A DNA stretch of 59,951 nucleotides from an uncultured Eubacteriales bacterium (GCA_900546515.1 URDG01000015.1:1-59951), one strand, 5' to 3'; shown: positions 25,003 to 34,504, numbered from the stretch's first letter. Notes: generated by a model from the sequence alone, not told the origin. Numbers and translations are program-made.

Positions 25003-25929
25003 ATGGAAAAAATGATAATAAATAAGCTGCCGGCCAGAACATGGAACCGGCTCAACGTAAATGAAGCCGCGATAGACTGGGACGAGGCGCAGACGAAGGA
25101 GCTTGCAGGCGAGACCTATTCCGCCTGCAGCGCGGAGCCCGCGTCTCCCGTGCGCATCAGAGTTGACGGCACGGAGGCTTACAGCCGAAAAAGGATAAGA
25201 ATAGAGGCGGCCGAGGGCAGCAGGATAACCGTGTTTGAAGATCTGCGTGCGGAAAGCAGCCTGGCCGTGCACACGGAGCTTGAGGCCGGTAAAAATGCCG
25301 TAATTCGCCTCGTACAGCTCCAGAGCGCCGGCGTGGACGCGCTTTTGTACAGCGAGGTCACAGGGAACTGCGCCGAAAACGGCCGCGTAGAGCTGACGCA
25401 GATACTCATGGGCGAGGGCGGATTGTACTCCGACAGCCGCTTTGAGCTCAAGGGCGACGGCAGCGGCCTCAAGGCCGGGATAGGCTATCTCGGCCGGAAA
25501 AATCAGAAAATAGATATAAACCTTGTCGCAAACCATTACGGAAAGCACACCGAAAGCGAGATCGAGGCCAACGGTGCGCTCAAGGATTCCGCACAGAAGG
25601 TGTTCCGCGGCACCATAGATTTCAAGACAGGCTCAAGCGATTCCGTGGGCAACGAGAAGGAGACTGTGCTCATGCTGGGCGACGGCGCAGTCAATAAGAC
25701 CGTGCCGCTGATCCTCTGCGCTGAGGAGAATGTCGTCGGCAACCACGGGGCCACCATAGGCGAGCTGGACGCGGATACGCTTTTCTATTTTGAAAGCCGC
25801 GGCATAAGCAAAGCGCAGGCCGAAAACATTCTGGCGCGCGCGTCGATAGAGCGCCTTGCGCGCGGTATAGGCGACAGCGGGCTTGAGGAGCAGATAATGA
25901 ATAAGCTGAACGAGGAGCTGGGAGAATGA
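25003..25929 (+). CDS. sufD: SufD-like Fe-S assembly protein, short form
   Basis: The 308-residue SufBD-family protein has the core ends VFRGTIDFKTGS and NHGATIGELDADTLFYFESRG, the latter being the SufC-binding region. It is much shorter than SufD of Bacillus or E. coli (over 420 residues), lacking most of the N-terminal helical domain. ATG at 25003 is chosen because GGGGAG ends eight bases upstream. It overlaps sufS by ATGA. Role: partner of SufB in the scaffold. Confidence 0.9.
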   Translation: MEKMIINKLPARTWNRLNVNEAAIDWDEAQTKELAGETYSACSAEPASPVRIRVDGTEAYSRKRIRIEAAEGSRITVFEDLRAESSLAVHTELEAGKNAVIRLVQLQSAGVDALLYSEVTGNCAENGRVELTQILMGEGGLYSDSRFELKGDGSGLKAGIGYLGRKNQKIDINLVANHYGKHTESEIEANGALKDSAQKVFRGTIDFKTGSSDSVGNEKETVLMLGDGAVNKTVPLILCAEENVVGNHGATIGELDADTLFYFESRGISKAQAENILARASIERLARGIGDSGLEEQIMNKLNEELGE

Positions 25930-27140
25930 TGTACGATTATAAGAAGGATTTTCCGCTGCTTGCCGGCAGCGACATCGCATATCTCGACAACGCCGCGACA
26001 GCACAGCGCCCGCAGTGCGTGATCGACGCGGAGCGGGATTTTTATCTCAAGCATAACGCAAACCCGCTCAGAGGGCTGTACCCCCTGAGCATTGAGGCGA
26101 CCGACGCATATGAAACTGCGCGCGAGGCCGTGCGCGGTTTCATCAATGCCGCCTCATCCGACGAGATCATATTCACCCGCAACACGACCGAGAGCCTGAA
26201 TCTTGCAGCATACAGCTACGGCCTGACGAACGTGAAGGCGGGGGATGAGGTGCTTGTTTCCATAATGGAGCACCACAGCGACCTGCTGCCCTGGCAGATG
26301 GTCTGCCGTCAGACCGGCGCAAAGCTGAAATTCATGGAGTGTGAGCAGGACGGCAGCCTTGATCTGAACAAAGTCGAAAAGCTCATCACGGACAGGACAA
26401 AGATAGTTGCGATCATGCAGGTGTCCAACGTCCTCGGCCGCGAGTACCCGGTGAAAGAGATCGCCGCGATGGCGCACCGCAAGGGCGCTGTGATCGTGGT
26501 GGACGGCGCGCAGAGCACCCCGCATATGCCGGTCGATGTGCGGGATATGGATGCGGATTTCTTCGCATTCTCCGGCCACAAGGTGTATGGCCCCATGGGC
26601 ATCGGCGTGCTGTACGGAAAGCGCGCGCTGCTGGATGCGATGCCGCCGTTCCTCACCGGCGGCGAGATGATAGAATACGTCACGCGCGACGGCGCGACAT
26701 ATGCGGAGCTGCCGCACAAGTTCGAGGCGGGCACCGTCAATGCCGCAGGCGCAGCCGGACTGCATGCAGCGATAGACTATGTAAGAAACGTCGGCTTTGA
26801 CCGCATGCGCACGCGCGAGCATGAGCTCACGGCCAGAGCGATGGACGGGCTGAAAAAGCTGCCGTATGTGCATATTCTGGGCTCTGAAAAGCCGGAGGAG
26901 CACACCGGCATAGTCACCTTCACGATAGACGGCGTACACCCGCATGACATAAGCGAGATATTGGCGTCAGACGGCGTGGACATTCGCGCCGGACACCATT
27001 GCGCACAGCCGCTGCTTCAGCATCTCGGCCTTAACTCCACTGTGCGCGCAAGCATCGCCTTTTACAATACGGCCGAAGAGATAGACCGGCTGATCGAGAG
27101 CGTCTCAACGGTGAGGGAGCGTATGGGATATGGAAAATAG
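25926..27140 (+). CDS. sufS: Cysteine desulfurase SufS
   Basis: The 404-residue group II desulfurase has the PLP lysine K219 in SGHKVYGPMGIG, PLP-contact histidine in MEHHSD (near 117) and the persulfide cysteine C359 in RAGHHCAQP. It takes sulfur from cysteine and passes it to SufU. It overlaps sufD at its start and sufU at its end by 11 bp, so the three are coupled. Confidence 0.96.
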   Translation: MMYDYKKDFPLLAGSDIAYLDNAATAQRPQCVIDAERDFYLKHNANPLRGLYPLSIEATDAYETAREAVRGFINAASSDEIIFTRNTTESLNLAAYSYGLTNVKAGDEVLVSIMEHHSDLLPWQMVCRQTGAKLKFMECEQDGSLDLNKVEKLITDRTKIVAIMQVSNVLGREYPVKEIAAMAHRKGAVIVVDGAQSTPHMPVDVRDMDADFFAFSGHKVYGPMGIGVLYGKRALLDAMPPFLTGGEMIEYVTRDGATYAELPHKFEAGTVNAAGAAGLHAAIDYVRNVGFDRMRTREHELTARAMDGLKKLPYVHILGSEKPEEHTGIVTFTIDGVHPHDISEILASDGVDIRAGHHCAQPLLQHLGLNSTVRASIAFYNTAEEIDRLIESVSTVRERMGYGK

Positions 27141-27552
27141 AAGCTTTTATAATGAGATACTTACCGAGCATAACGTACATCCGGAGTATAAGCACGATCT
27201 GCCGGATGCGGACATCGTTCTTAACGGGGTCAACCCCAGCTGCGGCGACGACATATGGCTCAAGCTCAAGACGGACGGAGACGTTATAACTGACGGTGCG
27301 TTTATCGGCGACGGCTGTGCGATCTCGCAGGCTTCGGCGGATATAATGCTCGGCATGGTCATCGGGCGGAAGAAGGAGGAAGCCCTGAAGATGGGTGAGA
27401 CCTTCATGCGTATGATAAAGGGCGAGGCGAGCGACGAGGAGATAGAGAGTCTTGAAGAGGCGTCTGTACTCAAGGATATATCGCATATGCCCGCGCGCGT
27501 GAAGTGCGCGGTGCTCGGCTGGCGCACGCTTAAAGAAGCTCTGGACAAGTAA
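27130..27552 (+). CDS. sufU: Sulfur-transfer protein SufU
   Basis: The 140-residue protein has the three conserved cysteines of SufU: C38 in NPSCGDD, C63 in GDGCAISQAS and C126 in KCAVLGW. In Firmicutes SufU is a zinc protein that accepts persulfide from SufS. Last gene of the operon, with a terminator 33 bp later. Confidence 0.95.
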   Translation: MENRSFYNEILTEHNVHPEYKHDLPDADIVLNGVNPSCGDDIWLKLKTDGDVITDGAFIGDGCAISQASADIMLGMVIGRKKEEALKMGETFMRMIKGEASDEEIESLEEASVLKDISHMPARVKCAVLGWRTLKEALDK

Positions 27553-27584
27553 CGGCAGGCGTATAAACGCAGCCCGCAAATATC

Positions 27585-27622
27585 AAAAAGGACGCTGACG
27601 TTCAAGTCAGCGTCCTTTTTGG
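27585..27622. terminator. Terminator after sufU
   Basis: AAAAAGGACGCTGAC and GTCAGCGTCCTTTTT pair perfectly (15 bp), with A and T runs on both sides. It also can stop the opposing membrane-protein transcript. Confidence 0.95.
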
Positions 27623-27674
27623 TATTTGGACAAAGCACCGGGAGAATAAGCCTGTCAAGCCCGGCAGATATTGG

Positions 27675-28169
27675 TCAAAAGCAGATATTGACTATCAGCA
27701 CTGCAATGCCGGCTACGGCAAGCGCGATTATCAGGTACATCACCGTGGCCAGAGTCCGTTTTATGAGAATATTCCTCCACGGTTTGACATAAGGTACGCC
27801 CTCCATACCTTTGATGATTCAGAGCCTGCTGTGCCCTACCCACAGCCTGTCGATAACAAGCGCATCGAACCAGTTCACGACTACGAGAAAGAGAGCGGCC
27901 TGCATGTATGCCGTTTTGAAATCCGCAGTGCGATTCCAGAGAGCGATGATCAATACCGGCACGGCGAATATGATCGCGCAGAACTTGAGCATAAAGCGCT
28001 TGCCCTTTTCTATTTCGGCGTCCTTATCTGCGATACCGCGCCTGTGCGCCTCTTCCAGATACTCTTTCGGATAGAAATACAGGCAATTAAGTCCGCTGTC
28101 CTTTACTGCGTATTTTACAAGCAGAATATATATGAGACAGTATAATACGAGCTGCAGCAGCAGTGTCAT
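27675..28169 (-). pseudogene. Membrane protein gene interrupted by an in-frame TGA
   Basis: ATG at 28169 (AGGAGG upstream) opens a 116-codon frame that stops at TGA (27821-27819) after VIDRLWVGHSRL. The same frame then continues for 47 codons without a stop, IIKGMEGVPYVKPWRN and a hydrophobic tail, ending at TGA 27677-27675. From memory, homologues of this Firmicute membrane family have a tryptophan at this point (WVGHSKFW followed by an I-P-G-like turn). The TGA therefore looks like a TGG-to-TGA nonsense change. The whole would be about 164 residues with four or five membrane helices. Readthrough or independent translation of the 43-residue tail (ATG 27806) is possible but has only a weak ribosome site. 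Confidence 0.7.
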
Positions 28170-28343
28170 TTGCGTTTACCTCCTCAGAACATGCCGATGA
28201 GCGGAATATACCGTCAGCTCATGTTCCTTTTTAGAGATGCAGTTTTCTGTCCCCTATATTATCACAGATCGATAGAAAGTACAATAACAGCCGCAGCGGA
28301 GCGAGCCGCTGCGGCTGTTGACCGAACTGATTATTCAGCAATA

Positions 28344-29729
28344 TTACTTTTTCAGCTCGTCCCTGCTGCCGGACTTCGATGCGGCCACGACCAGAGAGGA
28401 CAGCGCAATGAGTGCGATCACGTTCGGAATGACCATAAGCTGGTTGAACATGTCGGTCAGCTCCCATACGAGATCGTTTGACAGGCAGGAGCCCAGGAAG
28501 ATGAAGCCGAGCGCGAGCACGGAGTACACAGGGACGGCCTTTTTGCCGAAGAGGTATTCAACGTTGATCTTGCCGAAAAGGTTCCAGCTGAGTACGGTAG
28601 AGAACGCGAAGAAGAACAGACATACCGCGACGAACAGCGGGCCGGCCTTACTGCCGAAGACGGAGGAGAAAGCGAGCTGCGCCATATTGGTCTTTGCGAT
28701 ACCGTCTGCCGCGCCGGAAGCAAGTACGCCGTCGCCGGCATAGAGCGTGGAGATAACGACGAGTGCGGTCATTGTAAGCACGACAAAGGTGTCAAAGAAC
28801 AGACCGATCATTGCGACGACGCCCTGATCATGCGGCCTTGCTACGTTTGCCATAGCGTGTGCGTGCGGAGTGGAACCCATACCGGCCTCGTTGGAAAAGA
28901 GGCCGCGCTTGACGCCCTGACTGATCGCGGTCTTGAGCGCGTAGCCGAGACTTCCGCCTATGATGGCGTTGGGGACGAAAGCATATTTGAAGATCATGCC
29001 GAGGGTCTCGGGGATATATCTGATGCGCGCAATGAGCACGGTGAGTCCGCCGACTATGTAAAGTATGGCCATAACGGGAACCATTTTTTCCGTGACGGAG
29101 GCGATGCGCTGGATGCCGCCGAGGAAGATAATGCCGGCGATGACCGTCACGGCTATGCCGACCGTCCATGCGGGGATGCCGAGGGCGTTGCTGCAGGTCT
29201 CGCCGATGGAGTTGGACTGCACCATGCAGCCCATGAAGCCGAGCGCCAGAATGATGGCCACGGCGAAGAAGCCGGCAAGGAACCTGCCGAAGCCGTTGGG
29301 GAATGCGCGCCTGATGTAATACACGGGACCGCCGTGGATAGTGCCGTCAGGCTTTACCTCACGGGTCTCCTGCGCGAGTACAGCCTCGGAATATATGGTC
29401 GCCATACCGAAGAAGGCGATTATCCACATCCAGAATATAGCGCCGGGGCCGCCGATGAGGATAGCTCCTGACGCGCCGATTATATTGCCGGTGCCGACCT
29501 GCGCGGCAATGGCGGTGGCGAGCGCCTGAAACGAGCTTATGCCCTTTTCCTGCTTACCGCCTTTGAGAGAGAAATTGCCGAAGGTACGGTGCCAGCCCTC
29601 CTTGAAGCAGCGCACCTGAACGAATTTCGTTTTGATCGAGAAAAAGATGCCGGTGCCGATAAGCAGTACTATAAGAATATAGTCTGAGAGATACAGGTTG
29701 ATCTTTTGTACGATGCTGAGTAATGACAT
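28344..29729 (-). CDS. Sodium:alanine/glycine symporter, AGCS family
   Basis: The 461-residue protein with about 11 membrane helices has the AGCS motifs FKEGWHRTFGNF, ATAIAAQVGTGNIIGASGAILIGGPGAIFWMW, GGPVYYIRRAFP and LFSNEAGMGSTPHAHA. It takes up alanine or glycine with sodium. The glycine riboswitch in its leader points to glycine as a substrate or cue. ATG at 29729 has AGGAGGAG upstream. Confidence 0.95.
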   Translation of the reverse strand: MSLLSIVQKINLYLSDYILIVLLIGTGIFFSIKTKFVQVRCFKEGWHRTFGNFSLKGGKQEKGISSFQALATAIAAQVGTGNIIGASGAILIGGPGAIFWMWIIAFFGMATIYSEAVLAQETREVKPDGTIHGGPVYYIRRAFPNGFGRFLAGFFAVAIILALGFMGCMVQSNSIGETCSNALGIPAWTVGIAVTVIAGIIFLGGIQRIASVTEKMVPVMAILYIVGGLTVLIARIRYIPETLGMIFKYAFVPNAIIGGSLGYALKTAISQGVKRGLFSNEAGMGSTPHAHAMANVARPHDQGVVAMIGLFFDTFVVLTMTALVVISTLYAGDGVLASGAADGIAKTNMAQLAFSSVFGSKAGPLFVAVCLFFFAFSTVLSWNLFGKINVEYLFGKKAVPVYSVLALGFIFLGSCLSNDLVWELTDMFNQLMVIPNVIALIALSSLVVAASKSGSRDELKK

Positions 29730-29765
29730 TGGGAACTCCTCCTGATAAAAAAATAAAGTTGCCGA

Positions 29766-29900
29766 CAAAACAGCAACTCTGGATAGGACACAGGCACCCT
29801 AAAATGCCATATACCCGCTCTGTCCTTTGGCCTGAGAGATTCGACCTTACCGGTCTTGCACCTTCGGCACCCAAAATAGGGATTCTCCAGAGTTTCCTCC
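29766..29900 (-). promoter_or_regulatory. Glycine riboswitch
   Basis: Read on the minus strand, the leader has CTCTGGAGA, then GGTGCCGAAGGTGCAAG, then AATCTCTCAGGCCAAAGGACAGAG (29892 to 29817). These are the conserved core words of the glycine aptamer. After it (to about 29766) comes ATCCAGAGTTGCTG, which can pair with the CTCTGGAG arm and may form the switching element or a degenerate second aptamer. Only one full aptamer is seen. In other bacteria it controls glycine cleavage or transport; here it precedes the AGCS symporter. Confidence 0.92.
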
Positions 29901-29955
29901 GCCCACAGTCTTGAAAATCCTGCGGGTTTCGATGGAATTATTTTGTTGTGAGCAC

Positions 29956-29984
29956 AATATAGCACAGTGTTTTGCGGAATGCAA
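29956..29984 (-). promoter_or_regulatory. Promoter of the glycine-riboswitch transcript
   Basis: TTGCAT (29984-29979) and TATATT (29961-29956) on the minus strand are 17 bp apart. Confidence 0.75.
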
Positions 29985-30112
29985 CAGGTTTAAATGCATT
30001 TCGGCGAATTGAAAAAGTGCGGCGTAAAAATACGCCGCACTTTTGTAAAATCTGCAATATACGGACAACATTCCGCGACGCGCGGAATGCGATGCATGCG
30101 GAGGATACCGGC

Positions 30113-31408
30113 TCAATACAGATCGTTCGTGTCCATCAGCATGACGGAGACCTCAAAGGTCTCTCCGTCGCGCCAGAGCTTGAATATCATCGCGTCGCCG
30201 ACCTCAAGCGTATTTTTGATGTCGCTGATCTCATCGGTGGTGGTGACGGGCTGGAAGTTGACCTCGGTGATAATGTCGCCGACCTTGATGCCCTGCTTTG
30301 CCGCGTCGGAGTTTTCCTGAACGCCTGAGACGTACAGCCCGTCAGGCAGGCCGTATTTTTCCTTGGCGCTGGCAGGTATCCCGCCGACGGTGATGCCGAT
30401 TGACGGACGCCCGCGGACTTCTCCGTCGCGGATGAGGGAGTTCACAACGCCCTGCACGGTGGAGGAGGGAATTGCAAATCCTATGCCCTCAATGCTCGAG
30501 TAGGATGACATCATTTTCATGTTGGTAATGCCGATGACCTGCCCGTACATATTGAAAAGCGCACCGCCGGAGTTGCCCTCGTTGATAGCGGTGTTGGTCT
30601 GGAGAAGCGTCATACTGCGGCCCTTGTAGCTCACGCCGCGCTCTATGGCGGAAATGATCCCGTCGGTAAGCGTCATGCGGAAAGCCTCGCCGAGCGGGTT
30701 GCCGATGGCGGCGACCTTGTCGCCGACGGCCAGATCCTTGCTCTCTCCGAAGCTTGCGGCAGTGAGACCGTCCGCGTCGATCTTGAGCACGGCAATGTCG
30801 CTTATCGTGTCCGCGCCGACGAGCCTGGCGTCATACTCTGTCTTATCGAAGAGCTCGACCTTCGCAGTGTCGCAGCCGTCGATAACGTGAGTGTTCGTGA
30901 GAATAAGTCCGTCCTCGCTGAGTATCACGCCGGTACCCCAGTAATAACCGGTCTGACCGTCAACATACCCGTAGATCGCAACGATAGACGGCGCACACTG
31001 TTCATACAGCGTTTTGAGGTCGAGCTCAGCCTCGCCGGGTTCGTTGAGCGCGAGCGTGTAGCTCGTGTCCGCCTCCACTGTGGGTATATTTATGACGGCG
31101 CTGTCAGTGTCGGTCGACTGATAGAAGCTCTCAAAGAACTTTTCCTTGCTGTCCGGCATCTCCTGATTATTTCCGCTGCTCCAGCTGCCGCTTTTGCCGT
31201 TGCTGTTCCAGCTGAACGACACAGAGCTGCCGCCGGTGTTTGCGAAGAGAAGCGAGCTGCCGACGAGCAGCACGAGCACCAGCGCGATGATACCGCCGAT
31301 GCGGGCCTTTGTCCAGCCGCGTTTCTTCGGCTTTGAGGAGCCGGACACTGCATCCGTGTGCAGCGGTTCGTACCAGTCTGAATTGTCATACCAGTTGTTA
31401 TTGCTCAT
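30113..31408 (-). CDS. HtrA/DegP-type membrane-anchored serine protease
   Basis: The 431-residue protein has a polar N terminus, a single membrane helix (about 36-56), a trypsin-like protease domain with H174 (TNTHV), D204 (SDIAV) and S280 (EGNSGGAL), and one PDZ domain (about 340-425, DGLYVSGVQENSDAAKQGIKVGDIITEVN). It degrades misfolded exported proteins at the outer face of the membrane. It lies 25 bp after the histidine kinase gene, so the two-component system probably controls envelope quality. ATG at 31408 is chosen over upstream codons because it begins the polar tail and avoids overlap with the kinase. Confidence 0.93.
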   Translation of the reverse strand: MSNNNWYDNSDWYEPLHTDAVSGSSKPKKRGWTKARIGGIIALVLVLLVGSSLLFANTGGSSVSFSWNSNGKSGSWSSGNNQEMPDSKEKFFESFYQSTDTDSAVINIPTVEADTSYTLALNEPGEAELDLKTLYEQCAPSIVAIYGYVDGQTGYYWGTGVILSEDGLILTNTHVIDGCDTAKVELFDKTEYDARLVGADTISDIAVLKIDADGLTAASFGESKDLAVGDKVAAIGNPLGEAFRMTLTDGIISAIERGVSYKGRSMTLLQTNTAINEGNSGGALFNMYGQVIGITNMKMMSSYSSIEGIGFAIPSSTVQGVVNSLIRDGEVRGRPSIGITVGGIPASAKEKYGLPDGLYVSGVQENSDAAKQGIKVGDIITEVNFQPVTTTDEISDIKNTLEVGDAMIFKLWRDGETFEVSVMLMDTNDLY

Positions 31409-31433
31409 ATCGGACCCTCGATTTACAGATAAA

Positions 31434-32855
31434 TTATACCAGAGGCAGGGTGAATACAAATTCGGTCACGCCGTCCTCGCTGCGTACGGCGATGTCCTCA
31501 TCGTGGCTGTTTATTATGGTCTTTACAAGATACAGCCCGAGTCCGACTCCGGTAGTGTCCAGACTGCGTGAGCGGTCGGACTTGTGGAAGCGGTCGAAAA
31601 TAAACGGCAGGTCGTCCGGCGGAATGGTCTCGCCGACGTCCTTGACGGAGACGTAGGCCTTGCCGTTGTCTTTATAGAGGCGCAATGTGATGCAGGTGCC
31701 CTCGTGCGCAAATTTTACTGCGTTATCCAACAGATTATATATTACCTGCGTTATCGCATCTTTATCCGCGCGCACCATAATGTGGTTATCAGGGAGCTGC
31801 GGATCGACGTCAAGATTCTTTTTCGTCGCGCGCGATTCAAAGCTGAGAAGCGTCTGAAGCACGAGCTCTGTCAGGTCAAAGACCGTGCGCTTGCTCGGAT
31901 CGGAGGCACGGGCCTTCATCTGCGACACGTCGAGCATGTCGCGCACAAGGCGGGAGAGACGGCGGGTCTCATCCCTTATGGAGCGCAGGTATTTCTCCTC
32001 CTGATCCTTCGGAATGGTGCCGTCAAGTATGCCGTCGGCAAAGCCGGAGATCGTGGTCATGGGAGTGCGCAGCTCATGGGATATGTTCGCAATGAACTCG
32101 CTCCTGCGCGCTTCGGCTTTTTCGAGAGAGTCGGCCATTTTGTTGAACGAGTCGATCAGAGAACCCATCTCGTCGGTGGTGTCGTCTTCCTGCTTCACGC
32201 GCACGGAAAAGTCGCCGCGTGCGAACTTGCGCGATGCGGCGGCCATTTCGTCGAGCGGGCGCGCCATGCGCTTGGAGTAGACCAGGGAGATGACGAGCGC
32301 GCCGATGAATACGGCCAGGGTCACGACCGCCGTTATGCTCAGGAACGTAGACCACGCGCCGAGCATGTTGTCGATCACATTGGTCACAAACACAAAGCCT
32401 AGAATATCATCGGACTCGACCTTTATCGGCTGAGCCACGACATAGCGGTTGCTGTCGTACATCCCGCCGAGGTTGGTTATCTGGTTTATGGAGCCGTTGG
32501 CCCGCAGCTGATGAAGTATCTCCTCCGGGATGTGGAAGCCCATATGCTTGCACACGGGAGAGCGGTCGGAGCAGGTCACAACAGTGCCGGAGGGATCGCA
32601 GATGAACACCTGATTCCCCGTGGAATTGGACACGGAGCTTAGCGTCATGCTCAGCACCCAGCTGTTGAGGGAATCGCTCTGCGCGATGGCGGCGGCTGTG
32701 CGCGATACCTCGCGCGCGGAATTCACCATGTCCTCGCGGTACTCGTTTATGAGATAGTTGCGGCCGATGCCGACAAAGGAGAAGGCCACGATGAGAAAGC
32801 ATACGGAGACCATGACCGCTGTGGCGACAAAGTTCCTCAGATAAATGCTCTTCAT
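31434..32855 (-). CDS. Membrane sensor histidine kinase
   Basis: The 473-residue protein has an N-terminal membrane helix (about 9-30), an extracytoplasmic sensor region (31-165), a second helix (about 170-193), HAMP (194-247), HisKA with the phospho-acceptor H260 in NISHELRTPM, and a HATPase domain with NLLDNAVKFAH and GVGLGLYLVK. It would pass phosphate to the response regulator encoded 6 bp upstream. The context suggests an envelope-stress input, which is inference. Confidence 0.95.
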   Translation of the reverse strand: MKSIYLRNFVATAVMVSVCFLIVAFSFVGIGRNYLINEYREDMVNSAREVSRTAAAIAQSDSLNSWVLSMTLSSVSNSTGNQVFICDPSGTVVTCSDRSPVCKHMGFHIPEEILHQLRANGSINQITNLGGMYDSNRYVVAQPIKVESDDILGFVFVTNVIDNMLGAWSTFLSITAVVTLAVFIGALVISLVYSKRMARPLDEMAAASRKFARGDFSVRVKQEDDTTDEMGSLIDSFNKMADSLEKAEARRSEFIANISHELRTPMTTISGFADGILDGTIPKDQEEKYLRSIRDETRRLSRLVRDMLDVSQMKARASDPSKRTVFDLTELVLQTLLSFESRATKKNLDVDPQLPDNHIMVRADKDAITQVIYNLLDNAVKFAHEGTCITLRLYKDNGKAYVSVKDVGETIPPDDLPFIFDRFHKSDRSRSLDTTGVGLGLYLVKTIINSHDEDIAVRSEDGVTEFVFTLPLV

Positions 32856-32861
32856 AACGGC

Positions 32862-33545
32862 TTATTCCGTGACCTCAAACTTATAGCCGACGCCCCACAC
32901 CGTCTTGAGGCTCCACTTGTCGGAAACACCCTCAAGCTTTTCTCTCAGACGCTTGATGTGAACGTCGACCGTGCGTGAATCGCCGAAATAGTCGAAGCCC
33001 CATACCTCGTCGAGCAGCTGGTTGCGGGTGAACACGCGGTTGGGCGAGGATGCAAGGTGATAGAGAAGCTCCATCTCTTTGGGCGGCGTATCTATCTTTT
33101 TGCCGTCGACGATAAGCTCGTATGAGTCGAGATTTATCACGAGCTTGTCAAAGGTCAGCTTCTTTTCAACGGGCGCGTCTGCATCCGTGCGGCGCATGAC
33201 GGCGTGCACGCGGGCGATAAGCTCCTTTACGTCAAAGGGCTTCGTCACGTAATCGTCAGCGCCCATCTCAAGGCCGTTTATTTTGTCGTTCGTCTCGCCC
33301 TTTGCGGTGAGCATTATAATAGGCGTGGAGGACTTTTCGCGGATCTCGCGGCAGACCTGCCAGCCGTCCTTGACCGGCAGCATTATGTCCAGCAGCACGA
33401 CGTCAGGCTGGAAAAGGTCGAACATCGACTTTGCCTTTCCGCCATCCGGCGCGATCATGACCTCAAAGCCGTCCTTGCCCAGATACAGGCGCAGAAGCTC
33501 TGCAATATTTACGTCGTCTTCAACGACAAGAGCACGTTTGTTCAT
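32862..33545 (-). CDS. Response regulator, OmpR/PhoB family
   Basis: The 227-residue protein has a receiver domain with D10/D11, phosphorylated D53 (VVLLDIMLP) and K104-region TKPFD, and a winged-helix C-terminal domain (about 128-227, ending WGVGYKFEV). First gene of the operon RR-HK-HtrA. A TATAAT-type -10 lies at 33584-33589 but the -35 is poor, as often seen for activated promoters. Confidence 0.95.
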   Translation of the reverse strand: MNKRALVVEDDVNIAELLRLYLGKDGFEVMIAPDGGKAKSMFDLFQPDVVLLDIMLPVKDGWQVCREIREKSSTPIIMLTAKGETNDKINGLEMGADDYVTKPFDVKELIARVHAVMRRTDADAPVEKKLTFDKLVINLDSYELIVDGKKIDTPPKEMELLYHLASSPNRVFTRNQLLDEVWGFDYFGDSRTVDVHIKRLREKLEGVSDKWSLKTVWGVGYKFEVTE

Positions 33546-33677
33546 ATATCTTGCCCCCTGAACTTCTTTTCTAATAATATTATATTATACAATCCGGCCG
33601 TCCGCAATGGTTAAGAATATGTAAAAACCTGACGTTTAAGCCCGTTCTGCGTGCTTTGCACGGCGGCTGTATGCTCA

Positions 33678-33712
33678 AAAGGAGCCGGCCCTGAAAAGGG
33701 ACGGCTCCTTGC
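33678..33712 (-). terminator. Terminator after plsY
   Basis: On the minus strand AAGGAGCCGTCCC pairs with GGGCCGGCTCCTT, followed by T residues. Confidence 0.85.
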
Positions 33713-33730
33713 GGAAGCGAAGCAATGCTG

Positions 33731-34360
33731 TCAGTTGCGGTTGGCCTCGGGTTTCTTCTTGCCTGCGTCAGCGGCCTTGAAGTCGGGCTCGGTGCCTTTT
33801 ACGAGGCGGATGATATTTTCCCGGTGCTGCAGCACGACGATGAGCATGGCAGCGGCGGCGAGAATTATCCGCGGCACGGACACGCCGAGAAATGCGGCGG
33901 CTGCAAAGCCGGTCACGGCGGCTCCTATGGAACCGAGAGAGACCTTGCGGCTCAGCACTGCCGTGATGAGAAACACCGCGAGCGCCGCGGCGAGCACACG
34001 CCAGTCAATGGCCAGAAATACCGCAGCCCCGGCGGACACGCCCTTGCCGCCGCGAAACTCATGGAGCGCGGGGAAGCAGTGTCCCAGAAGGCACGCAATG
34101 CCGGCGGTGCACAGCCCCCATTCGCCCAGCAGCAGCCACCCGGCCAGCATTGCAAGCCCGGCCTTGGCCATGTCTCCGGCCAGCGTCAGAAAGCCCATGC
34201 GCAGGCCGAACACGCGCGCCATATTCGTCGCGCCGGCATTGCCGCTGCCGTGTGTGCGCACGTCGGAATTCATCACGCCTTTGGAAATGAATATGGACAT
34301 GCTCAGGGAGCCGAGAAGATACGCGGCCGTGGCGGCAAGAACATATTTGAAAACTGTCAT
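33731..34360 (-). CDS. plsY: Acyl-phosphate:glycerol-3-phosphate acyltransferase
   Basis: The 209-residue membrane enzyme has the three PlsY motifs: GSGNAGATN (near 38-46), FRGGKGVSAG (near 100-109) and the C-terminal HRENIIRL. It makes lysophosphatidic acid, the first acylation step in phospholipid synthesis. ATG at 34360 has GGCAGGG upstream. A lysine/glutamate-rich tail follows the last helix. It is monocistronic with its own terminator. Confidence 0.95.
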   Translation of the reverse strand: MTVFKYVLAATAAYLLGSLSMSIFISKGVMNSDVRTHGSGNAGATNMARVFGLRMGFLTLAGDMAKAGLAMLAGWLLLGEWGLCTAGIACLLGHCFPALHEFRGGKGVSAGAAVFLAIDWRVLAAALAVFLITAVLSRKVSLGSIGAAVTGFAAAAFLGVSVPRIILAAAAMLIVVLQHRENIIRLVKGTEPDFKAADAGKKKPEANRN

Positions 34361-34504
34361 GATTATACCCTGCCAATACTTCAAAAAATTTAATCTTATT
34401 ATAGTACCTGTAATTCTTCACTGCAACAGGATTATAACCATGTTTACGGATATTTAATAATTTATGGCGTATTTGAGAAAATGCGTGGGATCATACGGGC
34501 GGAT

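Noticed and set aside
27675..27806. Independent 43-residue membrane protein
   Set aside because: It continues the frame of the upstream membrane gene with no stop other than the single TGA. Its only ribosome-like bases (AAAGG) abut the ATG, so it is treated as the lost tail of that gene.
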